Below are positions 19,127-26,545 of a DNA stretch of 64,000 bases, piece after piece. Each line of letters begins with the position of its first letter. Position 1 is the stretch's first letter. Below the pieces are notes generated by a model. It ran no database searches, was not told where the DNA came from, and saw only the letters and a list, made by a program, of their open reading frames with translations. Source of the DNA: GCA-2733415 sp049614485. Its GTDB lineage: Bacteria; Bacteroidota; Bacteroidia; Flavobacteriales; Flavobacteriaceae. The position numbers and the translations under genes are program-made. The stretch lies in the NCBI GenBank assembly GCA_049614485.1, contig JBMZDR010000006.1:41342-105341 (forward strand). The letters are read 5' to 3'.

Positions 19127-20353
19127 TTGAATTCAAACAACAAACTTAAGATATTAAACGACCCAATTTACGGTTTTATTACAATTCCTAACGAACTTAT
19201 TTTTGATGTTATTCAACATAAGTATTTTCAACGCTTAAGACGTGTGTCACAAATGGGGTTGACATACTTGGTTTATCCTGGGGCACATCATACCAGATTT
19301 CATCATGCTTTAGGTTGTATGCATTTGATGAATAATGCGATAAAAGTATTACAGTTTAAAAAAGTTGTCATTTCTGATGAGGAAAGTACAGCGCTATTAT
19401 TGGCTATTTTATTGCATGATATTGGGCACGGACCATTTTCTCATGCTATGGAGCATAGTATTGTTGAAGGAATTACTCATGAAGAAATTTCTTTAAAGTT
19501 TATGAATCAGTTGAATTCTGAATTTGACGGGAAATTATCTTTAGCTATTGAAATATTTAAAGGGGCTTATAAACGTAAGTTTTTCAATCAACTGATAAGC
19601 AGTCAATTAGATATGGATAGGGCTGATTATTTGAAAAGGGATAGTTTTTATACAGGTGTAGCAGAAGGAAATATCAACTCAGAACGATTGATTACCATGT
19701 TAAATGTTGTTGATAATGAATTGGTTATTGAGGATAAAGGAATATATTCTGTAGAGAAGTTTTTATTAGCAAGACGCTTGATGTATTGGCAAGTCTATTT
19801 GCATAAAACCAGTTTAGTGGCAGAAAGCTTATTGGTACGAGTTTTAAAACGTGCAAAGGAATTAGTGGAAAATGGTGTTAAAGTAGAGGCCAGCAAACCT
19901 TTCAGTTATTTCTTACAACATAAAATAGACGCCTCTAATTTTGAACAAGAAACGTTAGATATATTTTCAAAATTAGATGACTATGATATTGTTGCAGCAA
20001 TGAAATCATGGATAGATCATGATGACGTTGTTTTATCGAATTTATCAAGCATGATTATTAACAGAAATTTACTCAAAGTTAAGCTGACAAAAGAAGAGGT
20101 TTCTGCTGACAAGTTTCAAAAACTACAACAAAAGACAAAAGATAAATATGGCTTGTCAGATCATGAGGTCAATTACTTTGTGTACAAGTCAACAGTATCA
20201 AATCAAGCATATGACAGTGCTAAAGAAGGTATAAAGATACTTTCTAAAAAAGGTAAGGTAATTGAGGCTACAGAAGCCTCAGACCATTTGAATTTAAGAG
20301 TTTTATCAAAGCCTGTTAAAAAATACTTTGTATGTTACCCGAAAGAGCTATAA
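19127..20353 (+). CDS. HD-domain phosphohydrolase (dNTPase-like)
   Basis: A 408-residue HD-superfamily metal-dependent phosphohydrolase. Metal ligands are visible in 'HTRFHHALGCMHLM' and 'LLHDIGHGPFSHAMEH', with a later 'SQLDMDRADYLKRDS', the Asp motif of the YdhJ/SAMHD1-like group. Substrate is probably a nucleotide but is not determined by sequence. The start is a TTG at 19127, chosen because 'NKLKILNDPIYGFI' follows it directly as in homologs; there is no ATG in the right place. It is divergent from porX across 80 bases, and it precedes lpxD with 22 bases between. Confidence 0.85.
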   Translation: MNSNNKLKILNDPIYGFITIPNELIFDVIQHKYFQRLRRVSQMGLTYLVYPGAHHTRFHHALGCMHLMNNAIKVLQFKKVVISDEESTALLLAILLHDIGHGPFSHAMEHSIVEGITHEEISLKFMNQLNSEFDGKLSLAIEIFKGAYKRKFFNQLISSQLDMDRADYLKRDSFYTGVAEGNINSERLITMLNVVDNELVIEDKGIYSVEKFLLARRLMYWQVYLHKTSLVAESLLVRVLKRAKELVENGVKVEASKPFSYFLQHKIDASNFEQETLDIFSKLDDYDIVAAMKSWIDHDDVVLSNLSSMIINRNLLKVKLTKEEVSADKFQKLQQKTKDKYGLSDHEVNYFVYKSTVSNQAYDSAKEGIKILSKKGKVIEATEASDHLNLRVLSKPVKKYFVCYPKEL

Positions 20354-20361
20354 CAATTTTT

Positions 20362-20369
20362 TATATTTG
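20362..20369 (+). promoter_or_regulatory. Candidate -7 promoter box TATATTTG for lpxD
   Basis: TATATTTG matches the Bacteroidota TAnnTTTG element exactly. It ends only six bases before the lpxD ATG at 20376, so a transcript from it would be nearly leaderless. No clear -33 TTG lies at the usual spacing, which limits confidence. Confidence 0.45.
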
Positions 20370-20375
20370 CGGATA

Positions 20376-21404
20376 ATGGAGTTTACAGCAGAACAAATAG
20401 CAGGCATCTTGGAAGGAGAAATTCTAGGTAATCCTGAGGCTAAAGTATCAAAGTTAGCTAAAATAGAAGAAGGTGAAAAGGGCGCGCTAACATTTTTAGC
20501 CAACCCAAAATACACCCCACACATCTATTCAACCAAGGCAACGATTACTATAGTGAACAAAGATTTTGAACCTGAAAATGAGCTGTCCACAACTTTAATA
20601 AAAGTTGATGATGCTTATAAATCGTTTTCAAAACTATTAGCGTATTACAATGAAGTTAAGAATAATAAAGTAGGAATTGAATCGCCAAGTTTTATTGCAA
20701 ACTCTTCAAAATATGGTGATAATGTGTATTTAGGCGCATTCTCTTATGTTGGTGAAAATGTAACTCTTGGGCATAATGTAAAAATATATCCACACGCTTA
20801 TATTGGTGATAACACTACAATTGGTGATAATACTACGGTGTTTTCTGGGGCTAAATTATATTCAGAAACTGTCATAGGACGTAACTGTACTATAAATAGT
20901 GGTGCAATTATAGGTGCAGATGGTTTTGGTTATGCACCAGATGAAAACGGTGAATTTCAAAAAGTTCCACAAATAGGAAATGTTATTTTAGAAGATAATG
21001 TTGATATTGGTGCTGCTGCTACAATTGATAGGGCAACTTTAGGCTCTACAATTATTAGAAGAGGTGTTAAAATTGACAACCAAGTTCAAGTAGCACACAA
21101 TGTAGAGATTGATCAACATACTGTAATTGCTGCACAAACAGGTATAGCAGGATCTACTAAAATAGGAAAATATTGTATGTTTGGTGGCCAAGTTGGCGTA
21201 GCCGGGCATTTAACAATAGGCAATAACATTAAAGTACAGGCGCAAGCCGGTATTGGACATCGTGTAAAAGATGGAGAAAAATTGTATGGTTCGCCAGCAA
21301 TAGATTATAGCAATTATGTGAAATCATACGTGCATTTTAAAAACTTACCAAAACTAGTAAGTCAGTTAAATAAATTAGAAAAAAAAATAAACAACAATGA
21401 GTAA
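20376..21404 (+). CDS. lpxD: UDP-3-O-acylglucosamine N-acyltransferase LpxD
   Basis: Third step of lipid A synthesis: N-acylation of UDP-3-O-acylglucosamine with a 3-hydroxyacyl-ACP. The 342-residue protein starts at the ATG at 20376 ('MEFTAEQIAGILEG'); the frame runs back to a TTG at 20328 inside the HD gene, but those 16 extra residues are not LpxD-like. An N-terminal uridine-binding domain (about 1-100) is followed by a left-handed beta helix of hexapeptide repeats and the catalytic His in 'QVQVAHNVEIDQH'. It overlaps lpxC/fabZ by 8 bases, beginning the lipid A block. Confidence 0.95.
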   Translation: MEFTAEQIAGILEGEILGNPEAKVSKLAKIEEGEKGALTFLANPKYTPHIYSTKATITIVNKDFEPENELSTTLIKVDDAYKSFSKLLAYYNEVKNNKVGIESPSFIANSSKYGDNVYLGAFSYVGENVTLGHNVKIYPHAYIGDNTTIGDNTTVFSGAKLYSETVIGRNCTINSGAIIGADGFGYAPDENGEFQKVPQIGNVILEDNVDIGAAATIDRATLGSTIIRRGVKIDNQVQVAHNVEIDQHTVIAAQTGIAGSTKIGKYCMFGGQVGVAGHLTIGNNIKVQAQAGIGHRVKDGEKLYGSPAIDYSNYVKSYVHFKNLPKLVSQLNKLEKKINNNE

Positions 21405-22797
21405 TACTGTTGTAAAACAAAAGACATTGCAAAGTGAAATCTCGCTCACAGGAGTGGGACTTCATACGGGTAAAGATGTGACTATCACATTTAAACCAGC
21501 ACCAGAAAATCATGGTTATGCATTTCAACGGGTTGATTTAGATGATGCGCCAATTATTCCTGCAAAAGCAGAATATGTAACAGATACTCAGCGTAGTACA
21601 AATATCGATTTTAAAGGTGTACAGATAAACACATCTGAGCATGTATTAGCAGCATTAGTTGGTTTAGGAGTTGATAACTGTTTAATAGCAATGAATTCTC
21701 CAGAGCCTCCAATTATGGATGGTTCGTCTAAGTATTTTGTTGAAGCTATTGAAAAAGCTGGAATTTTAGAACAAGATGCTGAAATTGACGAATACATTGT
21801 TAAAGAGGTGATTTCTTACCTTGATGAAGAATCAGGTTGTGAAATTACAGTGATTCCTTCAAGTGAGTATCAAGTTACTACAATGGTAGATTATGGTACA
21901 GAAGTTTTAGGAACACAAAATGCAAGCTTAAAAACCATGTCAGATTTTAAAGCTGAAATTTCAGATTCAAGAACTTTTAGTTTTTTACATGAAATAGAAG
22001 CCTTATTGGATCATGGATTAATTAAAGGTGGTGATTTAAATAATGCTATAGTATATGTAGACAAGGAGATTTCCGAAGCTACAATGGAAAAGTTAAAAAA
22101 AGCATTTGATAAAGATGCTGTGTCTGTAAAACCAAATGGAATTTTAGACAACTTAACATTACACCACTCAAATGAAGCTGCCCGTCATAAATTATTAGAT
22201 GTTATTGGTGATTTGGCTTTAATAGGTACGCGTATTAGAGGTAAAGTTATTGCTTCAAAACCTGGCCATTTTGTAAACACACAATTCGCCAAGAAAATGG
22301 CACAGATAATCAAAAAGGAAAAACGTAATAAAGTGCCTTCGTATGACTTGCACCAACCACCATTAATGGACGTTGAGCAAATCATGAGTATGTTGCCACA
22401 TAGACCACCATTTTTGTTAGTTGATAAAATTATAGGACTAACAGATAGTGGGGTAGTTGGTGTGAAAAACGTAACTATGAATGAGCCTTTTTTTGTAGGG
22501 CATTTTCCAGGAGCACCTGTAATGCCAGGAGTATTACAAATTGAAGCAATGGCACAAACTGGTGGTATTTTGATTCTAAGTACTGTACCAGACCCAGAAA
22601 ACTATTTAACATACTTTATGAAAATTGATAATGTTAAATTTAAACAAAAAGTACTGCCTGGTGATACATTAATATTTAAGTGTGATTTAATATCACCTAT
22701 TAGAAGAGGAATATGCCATATGCAAGCCTATGCTTATGCTAATGGAAAAGTTGTTGCTGAAGCAGAATTAATGGCGCAAATAGCTAAAAAAAAGTAA
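21397..22797 (+). CDS. lpxC/fabZ: Bifunctional UDP-3-O-acyl-GlcNAc deacetylase / 3-hydroxyacyl-ACP dehydratase
   Basis: A 466-residue fusion. Residues 1-310 are LpxC, the zinc deacetylase of the committed lipid A step: 'SEHVLAALVGLGVDNC' (zinc His), 'LHHSNEAARHKLLDVIGDL' (zinc His and Asp, catalytic His). Residues about 325-466 are FabZ with 'MLPHRPPFLLVDKI' and 'GHFPGAPVMPGVLQIEAMAQ', both catalytic His and Glu present. This fusion is characteristic of Bacteroidota and couples membrane phospholipid and lipid A supply. It sits between lpxD and lpxA. Confidence 0.96.
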   Translation: MSNTVVKQKTLQSEISLTGVGLHTGKDVTITFKPAPENHGYAFQRVDLDDAPIIPAKAEYVTDTQRSTNIDFKGVQINTSEHVLAALVGLGVDNCLIAMNSPEPPIMDGSSKYFVEAIEKAGILEQDAEIDEYIVKEVISYLDEESGCEITVIPSSEYQVTTMVDYGTEVLGTQNASLKTMSDFKAEISDSRTFSFLHEIEALLDHGLIKGGDLNNAIVYVDKEISEATMEKLKKAFDKDAVSVKPNGILDNLTLHHSNEAARHKLLDVIGDLALIGTRIRGKVIASKPGHFVNTQFAKKMAQIIKKEKRNKVPSYDLHQPPLMDVEQIMSMLPHRPPFLLVDKIIGLTDSGVVGVKNVTMNEPFFVGHFPGAPVMPGVLQIEAMAQTGGILILSTVPDPENYLTYFMKIDNVKFKQKVLPGDTLIFKCDLISPIRRGICHMQAYAYANGKVVAEAELMAQIAKKK

Positions 22798-22804
22798 TCA
22801 AATT

Positions 22805-23590
22805 ATGAATCAACCATTAGCATACGTACACCCTGGTGCAAAAATAGCCAAAAATGTTGTTATTGAACCATTTACAACCATACACAATAATGTAACAATT
22901 GGTGAAGGAACTTGGATAGGTTCTAACGTGACCATTATGGAAGGTGCCAGAATTGGTAAAAATTGTAATATTTTTCCAGGAGCAGTAATTTCTGCAGCAC
23001 CACAAGATCTGAAGTATAATGATGAAGATACCACCGTTGAAATTGGTGATAATGTGACAATTCGTGAATGTGTTACTATTAATAGAGGAACTACGGATAA
23101 GATGAAAACAGTTGTTGGTAATAACTGTTTGATTATGGCGTATTGTCATATTGCTCACGATTGCTTTGTAGGTGACAATTGTATTTTCTCAAACAACACA
23201 ACTTTAGCAGGTCATATTACCGTTGGTGATAATGTTGTGCTAGCAGGTATGGTAGCAGTACATCAGTTTTGCTCAATTGGTAATCATGCCTTTGTTACTG
23301 GTGGTACTCTAGTAAGAAAAGATGTACCTCCTTTTGTAAAAGCTGCAAGAGAACCAATTTCGTATGTAGGAATCAATTCTGTTGGTTTACGTAGAAGAGG
23401 TTACGAAATAGAAAAAATAAGAGAAATTCAAAATATATATAGAATCTTATACCAAGGAAAATTTAATAATTCACAAGCTGCTGCTGTTATTGAAGCAGAA
23501 ATGGAAGCCTCTAGTGAACGTGATGAAATTTTAATGTTTATTAAAAATTCAAAACGAGGTATAATGAAAGGATATTTTAAATCAAATTAA
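22805..23590 (+). CDS. lpxA: UDP-N-acetylglucosamine O-acyltransferase LpxA
   Basis: The first lipid A enzyme, transferring a 3-hydroxyacyl chain from ACP to the 3-OH of UDP-GlcNAc. At 261 residues it has the usual length. Hexapeptide repeats run from 'AYVHPGAKIAKNVVIEPF' to about residue 190, with the catalytic His region 'NCLIMAYCHIAHDCFVGDN' and the C-terminal helical part 'GINSVGLRRRGYE'. It is seven bases after lpxC/fabZ and 12 bases before efp, as part of the same operon. Confidence 0.96.
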   Translation: MNQPLAYVHPGAKIAKNVVIEPFTTIHNNVTIGEGTWIGSNVTIMEGARIGKNCNIFPGAVISAAPQDLKYNDEDTTVEIGDNVTIRECVTINRGTTDKMKTVVGNNCLIMAYCHIAHDCFVGDNCIFSNNTTLAGHITVGDNVVLAGMVAVHQFCSIGNHAFVTGGTLVRKDVPPFVKAAREPISYVGINSVGLRRRGYEIEKIREIQNIYRILYQGKFNNSQAAAVIEAEMEASSERDEILMFIKNSKRGIMKGYFKSN

Positions 23591-23602
23591 AAAAAGAAAA
23601 TT

Positions 23603-24169
23603 ATGGCAACTACTTCAGATATTAGAAACGGATTGTGTATCAGATATAACAATGATATTTACAAAATAATTGAATTTTTACATGTAAAACCTGGAAAAGG
23701 ACCAGCGTTTGTAAGAACTAAATTAAAAAGTGTAACCTCAGGAAAGGTTATAGACAACACATTCCCTTCTGGAAGAAAGTTAGATGATGTTCGTGTAGAG
23801 ACTAAAAAGTTTCAGTTTTTATATCCAGAAGGTGATTCTTTTCACTTTATGAATGTAGAAGATTATAATCAAATTACTTTGGAGGTTAACGCAATCGATA
23901 ACCCAGGTTTGTTAAAAGAAGGTGAGGTTGTAACAGTATTAATTAATGCAGAGGATGAAATGCCATTATCTGTTGATATGCCTGCAACAGTAATTTTAGA
24001 AGTTACACATACTGAACCAGGAGTTAAAGGAAATACTGCTACTAATGCTACAAAACCAGCAACTGTAGAGTCTGGTGCAATTGTAAATGTGCCTTTATTT
24101 ATTAATGAAGGAGATAAAATTAAAGTAGAAACAGAAAAAGGAACTTACAAAGAACGCGTTAAGGAGTAA
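23603..24169 (+). CDS. efp: Translation elongation factor P
   Basis: The 188-residue EF-P relieves ribosome stalling at polyproline stretches. The KOW-like domain I contains 'VKPGKGPAFVRTKLKS', with Lys at the loop tip that is modified in the EpmA/B systems; this loop type is 'PGKGPAF' rather than the Arg form. Two OB-type domains follow, ending 'GDKIKVETEKGTYKERVKE'. It overlaps the next gene by one base. Whether the Lys is modified here cannot be told; no modification gene is present in this window. Confidence 0.96.
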   Translation: MATTSDIRNGLCIRYNNDIYKIIEFLHVKPGKGPAFVRTKLKSVTSGKVIDNTFPSGRKLDDVRVETKKFQFLYPEGDSFHFMNVEDYNQITLEVNAIDNPGLLKEGEVVTVLINAEDEMPLSVDMPATVILEVTHTEPGVKGNTATNATKPATVESGAIVNVPLFINEGDKIKVETEKGTYKERVKE

Positions 24170-25098
24170 TGAAGTTTCCTCAAGCACATACTTTAGCACA
24201 AATTGCTACAATTATTAATACGCCATATGTTGGCGCAGATGATTTCCCTGTATTAGGAATTAATGAAATTCATGTGGTAACACCTGGAGATATTGTTTTT
24301 GTTGATCATCCTAAATATTATGATGCAGCATTAAATTCTGCTGCTACAGTTGTGTTAATTAATAAAGAAGTTGAGTGTCCGGAAGGAAAAGCATTGCTGA
24401 TTTCTGATGATCCGTTTAGAGACTTCAATAAGTTAGCAAACTATTTTAAACCCTTTGAAGCAGCATATAAAACAGTTGCAGATTCGGCAGTCATAGGAAA
24501 AGATACGATTATTCAACCTAATACATTTATAGGCAATAACGTGACTATAGGTGATAATTGTTTAATTCATTCAAATGTAGCTATTTATGATGGTACTGTA
24601 ATCGGTAACAATGTCACTATTCACTCAGGCACAGTGCTTGGTGCAGATGCATTTTATTATAAAAACAGACCAAAATTTAGAGATAAGTTACTCTCAAGCG
24701 GAAATGTTGTAATTGAAGATAATGTTGATATTGGTGCCCTGTGTACTATTGATAGAGGTGTTTCGGCTTCAACTACAATTGGTGCTGGATCAAAACTTGA
24801 TAATCAAGTACAAATAGGGCATGATACCATTGTTGGTAAAAAATGTTTATTTGCATCTCAAGTTGGTGTTGCTGGTTGTGTGGTTATTGAAGATGAAGTA
24901 ATACTTTGGGGACAAGTAGGTGTAAAAAGCGGAATAACTATAGCAAAAGGTACAGAGATTTTTGCGCAATCAGGTTTAGGGCATTCTACAGATGAAAATA
25001 AGAAATACTTTGGCTCACCTGCTGTAGAGGCTCGTGAACGCTTTAAAGAAATGGCTTATATTAGAAAACTACCAGAATTAATAAAGAAATTGAAATAA
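24169..25098 (+). CDS. Second LpxD-like UDP-3-O-acylglucosamine N-acyltransferase paralog
   Basis: A 309-residue hexapeptide-repeat acyltransferase: N-terminal LpxD-type uridine-binding domain ('VVTPGDIVFVDHPKYYD'), a left-handed helix of repeats, and a candidate catalytic His in 'KLDNQVQIGHDTIVGKKC'. It is shorter than the LpxD at 20376 by about 30 residues. It ends 'KEMAYIRKLPELIKKL', like LpxD. It is coupled to efp by a one-base overlap. A second LpxD-like gene behind efp is seen in many flavobacteria; a different acyl chain or sugar is possible. Confidence 0.88.
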   Translation: MKFPQAHTLAQIATIINTPYVGADDFPVLGINEIHVVTPGDIVFVDHPKYYDAALNSAATVVLINKEVECPEGKALLISDDPFRDFNKLANYFKPFEAAYKTVADSAVIGKDTIIQPNTFIGNNVTIGDNCLIHSNVAIYDGTVIGNNVTIHSGTVLGADAFYYKNRPKFRDKLLSSGNVVIEDNVDIGALCTIDRGVSASTTIGAGSKLDNQVQIGHDTIVGKKCLFASQVGVAGCVVIEDEVILWGQVGVKSGITIAKGTEIFAQSGLGHSTDENKKYFGSPAVEARERFKEMAYIRKLPELIKKLK

Positions 25099-25102
25099 GA
25101 TT

Positions 25103-25531
25103 ATGAATCCAAAAGAGCTAGTAAAATCGTTTTATGAATCTAATTTCTATAAAGATGAAAAAGTTTTAAAAAAATACCTTCATCCTGAATGTGAAATATT
25201 ATGGAGCAGTAGTGATGGATTTATAAACTTAAAGTATGAGGATGTTATAAATCACGGTAAAAAGGTGTCTGTGTCTTATAAATCCTTAAGAACAGATATC
25301 AGCCATTTAATAGCAGAAGATAACTCAGTAACTATTCGTTACACATATTATGTAGTCACATTTGAAAACCCTGATGAAGAAATTTGTTTAGCACATTTTA
25401 TTTCTATTTGGGAGTTGAAAGATGACTTGTTGTATAAGTGTTATGAAATGAGTCAGCTGGCTGATGAAAATGCAATCGATAATAATGCCTATGCCGCTAT
25501 GAAATTTTCAAAGGAAATAGACAAATTTTAA
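25103..25531 (+). CDS. NTF2-like (SnoaL-type) protein
   Basis: A 142-residue single-domain protein with the alpha-beta cone pattern of the nuclear transport factor 2 superfamily: N-terminal helix 'NPKELVKSFYESNFYKD', then 'LHPECEILWSSSDGF', 'SVTIRYTYYVV' and 'FISIWELKDDLLYKCYEMSQ'. Members may be enzymes or binding proteins; no active site is obvious. It lies four bases after the LpxD-like gene and ends before the sucD promoter, so it closes the lipid A operon. Confidence 0.78.
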   Translation: MNPKELVKSFYESNFYKDEKVLKKYLHPECEILWSSSDGFINLKYEDVINHGKKVSVSYKSLRTDISHLIAEDNSVTIRYTYYVVTFENPDEEICLAHFISIWELKDDLLYKCYEMSQLADENAIDNNAYAAMKFSKEIDKF

Positions 25532-25542
25532 TAAGAAAAAAT

Positions 25543-25550
25543 TACATTTG
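25543..25550 (+). promoter_or_regulatory. Candidate -7 box TACATTTG for sucD
   Basis: An exact TAnnTTTG match located 24 bases before the sucD ATG, a normal leader length in this group. No clear TTG at -33 is visible. Confidence 0.5.
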
Positions 25551-25574
25551 TAACAATTATAAAAAAACAAAAAA

Positions 25575-26456
25575 ATGAGTGTTTTAGTAAATAAAGATTC
25601 AAAAATTATAGTTCAAGGTTTCACAGGTAGTGAAGGAACATTCCATGCCGGTCAAATGATTGATTATGGAACAAATGTTGTAGGAGGAGTTACACCTGGT
25701 AAAGGCGGACAAGAGCACCTTGGAAAACCAGTTTTTAATACGGTTCAAGAAGCAGTAGAAAAAGCAGGAGCAGACACAACTATCATTTTTGTGCCACCAG
25801 CATTTGCTGCAGATGCAATTATGGAAGCTGCTGATGCAGGTATCAAAGTAATTATTACAATTACTGAAGGTATTCCTGTAGCTGATATGATTAAAGCCAA
25901 TGACTATGTTAAAGCTAGTAGCGCTCGTTTAATTGGACCAAATTGCCCAGGGGTAATTACTCCAGGAGAAGCTAAAGTTGGTATTATGCCAGGTTTTGTA
26001 TTCAAAAAAGGAAATGTCGGAATTGTATCTAAATCAGGAACATTAACATATGAAGCTGCTGATCAAGTTGTAAGAGAAGGCTTAGGAATTACTACTGCAA
26101 TCGGTATTGGTGGAGATCCAATTATTGGAACAACTACTAAAGAAGCTGTAGAATTACTTATTAATGATCCAGAAACTGAAGCAGTTGTTATGATCGGTGA
26201 AATTGGAGGTCAGTTAGAAGCTGATGCTGCAAACTGGTATAAAGCTAGCGGAAGTAAAAAACCAGTTGTAGGTTTTATTGCTGGTGAAACTGCTCCTGCA
26301 GGACGTACAATGGGACATGCTGGTGCAATAGTTGGTGGATCTGACGATACTGCGCAAGCTAAGAAAGCAATTATGAGAGATTGTGGAATTCACGTTGTAA
26401 ACTCTCCAGCTGAAATTGGAGCTAAAGTTGCTGAAGTATTAGGTGTAAATGCTTAA
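25575..26456 (+). CDS. sucD: Succinyl-CoA synthetase alpha subunit
   Basis: TCA-cycle enzyme subunit forming succinate and ATP/GTP from succinyl-CoA together with SucB, which is not in this window. The 293 residues are the expected length. The CoA-binding N-terminal fold shows 'IIVQGFTGSEGTFHAGQMI', and the phosphohistidine motif is 'GRTMGHAGAIVGG'. It appears monocistronic: promoter box at 25543-25550, strong terminator at 26476-26509. Confidence 0.97.
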   Translation: MSVLVNKDSKIIVQGFTGSEGTFHAGQMIDYGTNVVGGVTPGKGGQEHLGKPVFNTVQEAVEKAGADTTIIFVPPAFAADAIMEAADAGIKVIITITEGIPVADMIKANDYVKASSARLIGPNCPGVITPGEAKVGIMPGFVFKKGNVGIVSKSGTLTYEAADQVVREGLGITTAIGIGGDPIIGTTTKEAVELLINDPETEAVVMIGEIGGQLEADAANWYKASGSKKPVVGFIAGETAPAGRTMGHAGAIVGGSDDTAQAKKAIMRDCGIHVVNSPAEIGAKVAEVLGVNA

Positions 26457-26475
26457 TAAACACATAAAAGTTGTT

Positions 26476-26509
26476 AAAACGCTATCATATTTATGATAGC
26501 GTTTTTTTT
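26476..26509 (+). terminator. Rho-independent terminator after sucD
   Basis: Perfect 13-bp stem (26476-26488 with 26493-26505, core CGCTATCAT/ATGATAGCG), 4-base loop, followed by a T run. Confidence 0.92.
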
Positions 26510-26545
26510 ATCTCTATTTTTAACCAACTATAATCAATTACCAAA

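Noticed and set aside
20328..20375. Upstream extension of LpxD from a TTG
   Set aside because: The 16 added residues lie inside the HD gene's 3' end and do not resemble an LpxD N-terminus; the ATG at 20376 fits the family.
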